Assembly (NCBI GenBank): GCA_002435595.1
Contig: DJBL01000025.1
Span: 1 to 6,543 of the forward strand
Direction: 5' to 3'
DNA length: 6,543 nucleotides
From: Stenotrophomonas maltophilia
GTDB taxonomy: Bacteria; Pseudomonadota; Gammaproteobacteria; Xanthomonadales; Xanthomonadaceae
The notes under the pieces are model-generated. The model made no database searches. It had not been told where the DNA came from and worked only from the letters and a program-made list of their open reading frames with translations. Both the position numbers and the translations under genes were made by a program. Positions 5,481-6,543 of this stretch are shown here, piece after piece (positions within the stretch are counted from its first letter, which is position 1; each line of letters starts with the position of its first letter).

Positions 5481-6425
5481 ATGGCCGAGAACAAACCCAC
5501 CGTCATCGTCCGCCGGGTCAAGAAGGCCGGCCACGCTGCCCACCATGGCGGCGCCTGGAAGGTTGCCTACGCCGACTTCGTCACCGCGATGATGGCCTTC
5601 TTCCTGGTGCTGTGGCTGATGGCGGCCACCACCAAGCCCGAGCGCGCGGCCATTTCCGAGTATTTCCGCAACCCCAGCCCGCTGGTCGGGCAGAGTTCGA
5701 CCCCGGCCCCGGGCATGGCCGGCCCGGGCGGGGCCAGCACCTCGATGATCAAGCTGGGCGGCGCCACCGACATCTCGCGCGGCAACAGCAACGACCCGTT
5801 CCAGAGCCAGCAGGCGGCCAAGCCGGTGCCGCAGACCGAGCGCGAACGCGAGCAGCAGCAGCTGGAGGCACTCAAGCAGGAGCTGGAGGAAGCCATCAGC
5901 AAGAGCCAGGCGCTGGAGCCGTTCAAGGACCAGCTGCTGCTGGACCTGACCCCGGAAGGCCTGCGTATCCAGATCGTGGACAAGCAGAACCGGCCGATGT
6001 TCGACATGGGCAGTGCCGCGCTCAAGCCCTACACCCGCGAGATCCTGCGCGAGCTGTCGGCGTTCATCAACCACGTGCCGAACCGGATCAGCATCACCGG
6101 CCACACCGATATCACCGCCTACAACGCCGTGCACGGCTACAGCAACTGGGAGCTCAGCGCCGATCGCGCCAACGCCGCCCGCCGCGCCCTGCTCGACGGC
6201 GGCATGACCGAGGACAAGGTGACCCGCGTGGTCGGCCTGTCCTCCTCGGTGCTGTTCGACAGGACCCAGCCGGACAACCCGATCAACCGCCGGATCAGCA
6301 TCGTGGTGATGACCAAGGCCGCCGAAGCCGCAGCCCTGGCCGGTGCCGGGCAGGAAGTGGCCCTGTCACCGACCGCCGCCGACGCCGACATCCAGGCCGC
6401 CCAGGCCCCCCCGGCCACGCCCTGA
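5481..6425 (+). CDS. motB: flagellar motor stator protein MotB (peptidoglycan-anchored)
   Basis: Partner of MotA that supplies the ion-binding site and fixes the stator to the cell wall. The 314 residues follow E. coli MotB (308) closely. A basic cytoplasmic N-terminus (1-27) precedes the single membrane helix YADFVTAMMAFFLVLWLM at 30-47, in which Asp32 is the proton-binding residue. A plug-like amphipathic segment follows at about 52-65 (KPERAAISEYFRNP). Then come a Gly/Pro/Ser-rich linker and a short coiled-coil-like charged stretch at 119-147. The OmpA-like peptidoglycan-binding domain spans about 155-280, with GHTD at 207-210, NWELSADRANAARRAL at 222-237 and NRRISIVV at 269-276. An Ala-rich tail ends the protein. 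The ribosome binding site AAGG overlaps the motA stop codon, so the two genes are surely co-transcribed and probably translationally coupled. The E. coli-like helix suggests a proton rather than sodium motor. Confidence 0.97.
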   Translation: MAENKPTVIVRRVKKAGHAAHHGGAWKVAYADFVTAMMAFFLVLWLMAATTKPERAAISEYFRNPSPLVGQSSTPAPGMAGPGGASTSMIKLGGATDISRGNSNDPFQSQQAAKPVPQTEREREQQQLEALKQELEEAISKSQALEPFKDQLLLDLTPEGLRIQIVDKQNRPMFDMGSAALKPYTREILRELSAFINHVPNRISITGHTDITAYNAVHGYSNWELSADRANAARRALLDGGMTEDKVTRVVGLSSSVLFDRTQPDNPINRRISIVVMTKAAEAAALAGAGQEVALSPTAADADIQAAQAPPATP

Positions 6426-6465
6426 CCGGGCAGAGCCGGCCGGCGCCCGGTCGGGCAGCCGTCCC

Positions 6466-6490
6466 GGTGGGCGGCGCCCGGCCGCCCACC
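6466..6490 (+). terminator. perfect hairpin downstream of motB
   Basis: GGTGGGCGGC (6466-6475) and GCCGCCCACC (6481-6490) form a perfect 10-pair GC-rich stem with loop GCCCG, about 40 bases after the motB stop. No T run follows, so the terminator call rests on position and stem strength only. The rest of the 6426-6543 tail contains no convincing gene. Confidence 0.45.
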
Positions 6491-6543
6491 CAAGCAGTCG
6501 GACGATGCGCGCCCCGCCCGGTCGATGCCTGCACAAGCAGACG

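Noticed and set aside
4599..6134. 511-codon minus-strand ORF opposite motA and motB
   Set aside because: Composition is the GC-shadow type, rich in His, Gln, Leu, Asp and Gly, and it lies opposite two complete, recognisable stator genes.

Overview
The window is GC-rich bacterial chromosome with codon usage to match. The best guess is a gammaproteobacterium of the Xanthomonadaceae (Stenotrophomonas/Xanthomonas type). The reasons are the divergent lrp / dadA-alr arrangement, E. coli-like MotA and MotB, and an MsrB whose recycling cysteine is placed as I recall it for the Xanthomonas campestris enzyme. No database search was possible, so the genus is inference.

Left part (1-3036): a D-alanine catabolic module. 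On the minus strand dadA (D-amino acid dehydrogenase, 1097-2407) is followed by alr/dadX (alanine racemase, 42-1118), and the two overlap by 22 bases. Facing away from them is an Lrp-type regulator (2548-3036). The 140-base divergent gap holds three imperfect dyads centred near 2471, 2492 and 2523. These spacings are close to whole helical turns and look like a regulator-wrapped control region. The racemase would interconvert L- and D-alanine, DadA would oxidise D-alanine to pyruvate and ammonia, and Lrp probably senses amino acid supply.

Middle part (3037-3987): two small minus-strand genes of unknown function. One encodes a 56-residue, 41% glutamine hydrophilic protein with an internal duplication (3099-3269). 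The other encodes a 140-residue secreted, proline-rich protein with a clear signal peptide (3425-3847).

Right part (3988-6543): plus-strand msrB (methionine-R-sulfoxide reductase, 3988-4455), then the flagellar stator operon motA (4584-5471) and motB (5481-6425). A strong hairpin separates msrB from motA. A second small hairpin contains the probable motA ribosome binding site. Another perfect hairpin follows motB.

No mobile element, CRISPR array, tRNA/rRNA gene or obvious novel multi-gene system is visible. This is mostly conserved core chromosome. The less ordinary points are the phased dyads before lrp, the glutamine-rich microprotein, the proline-rich exported protein and the motA leader.
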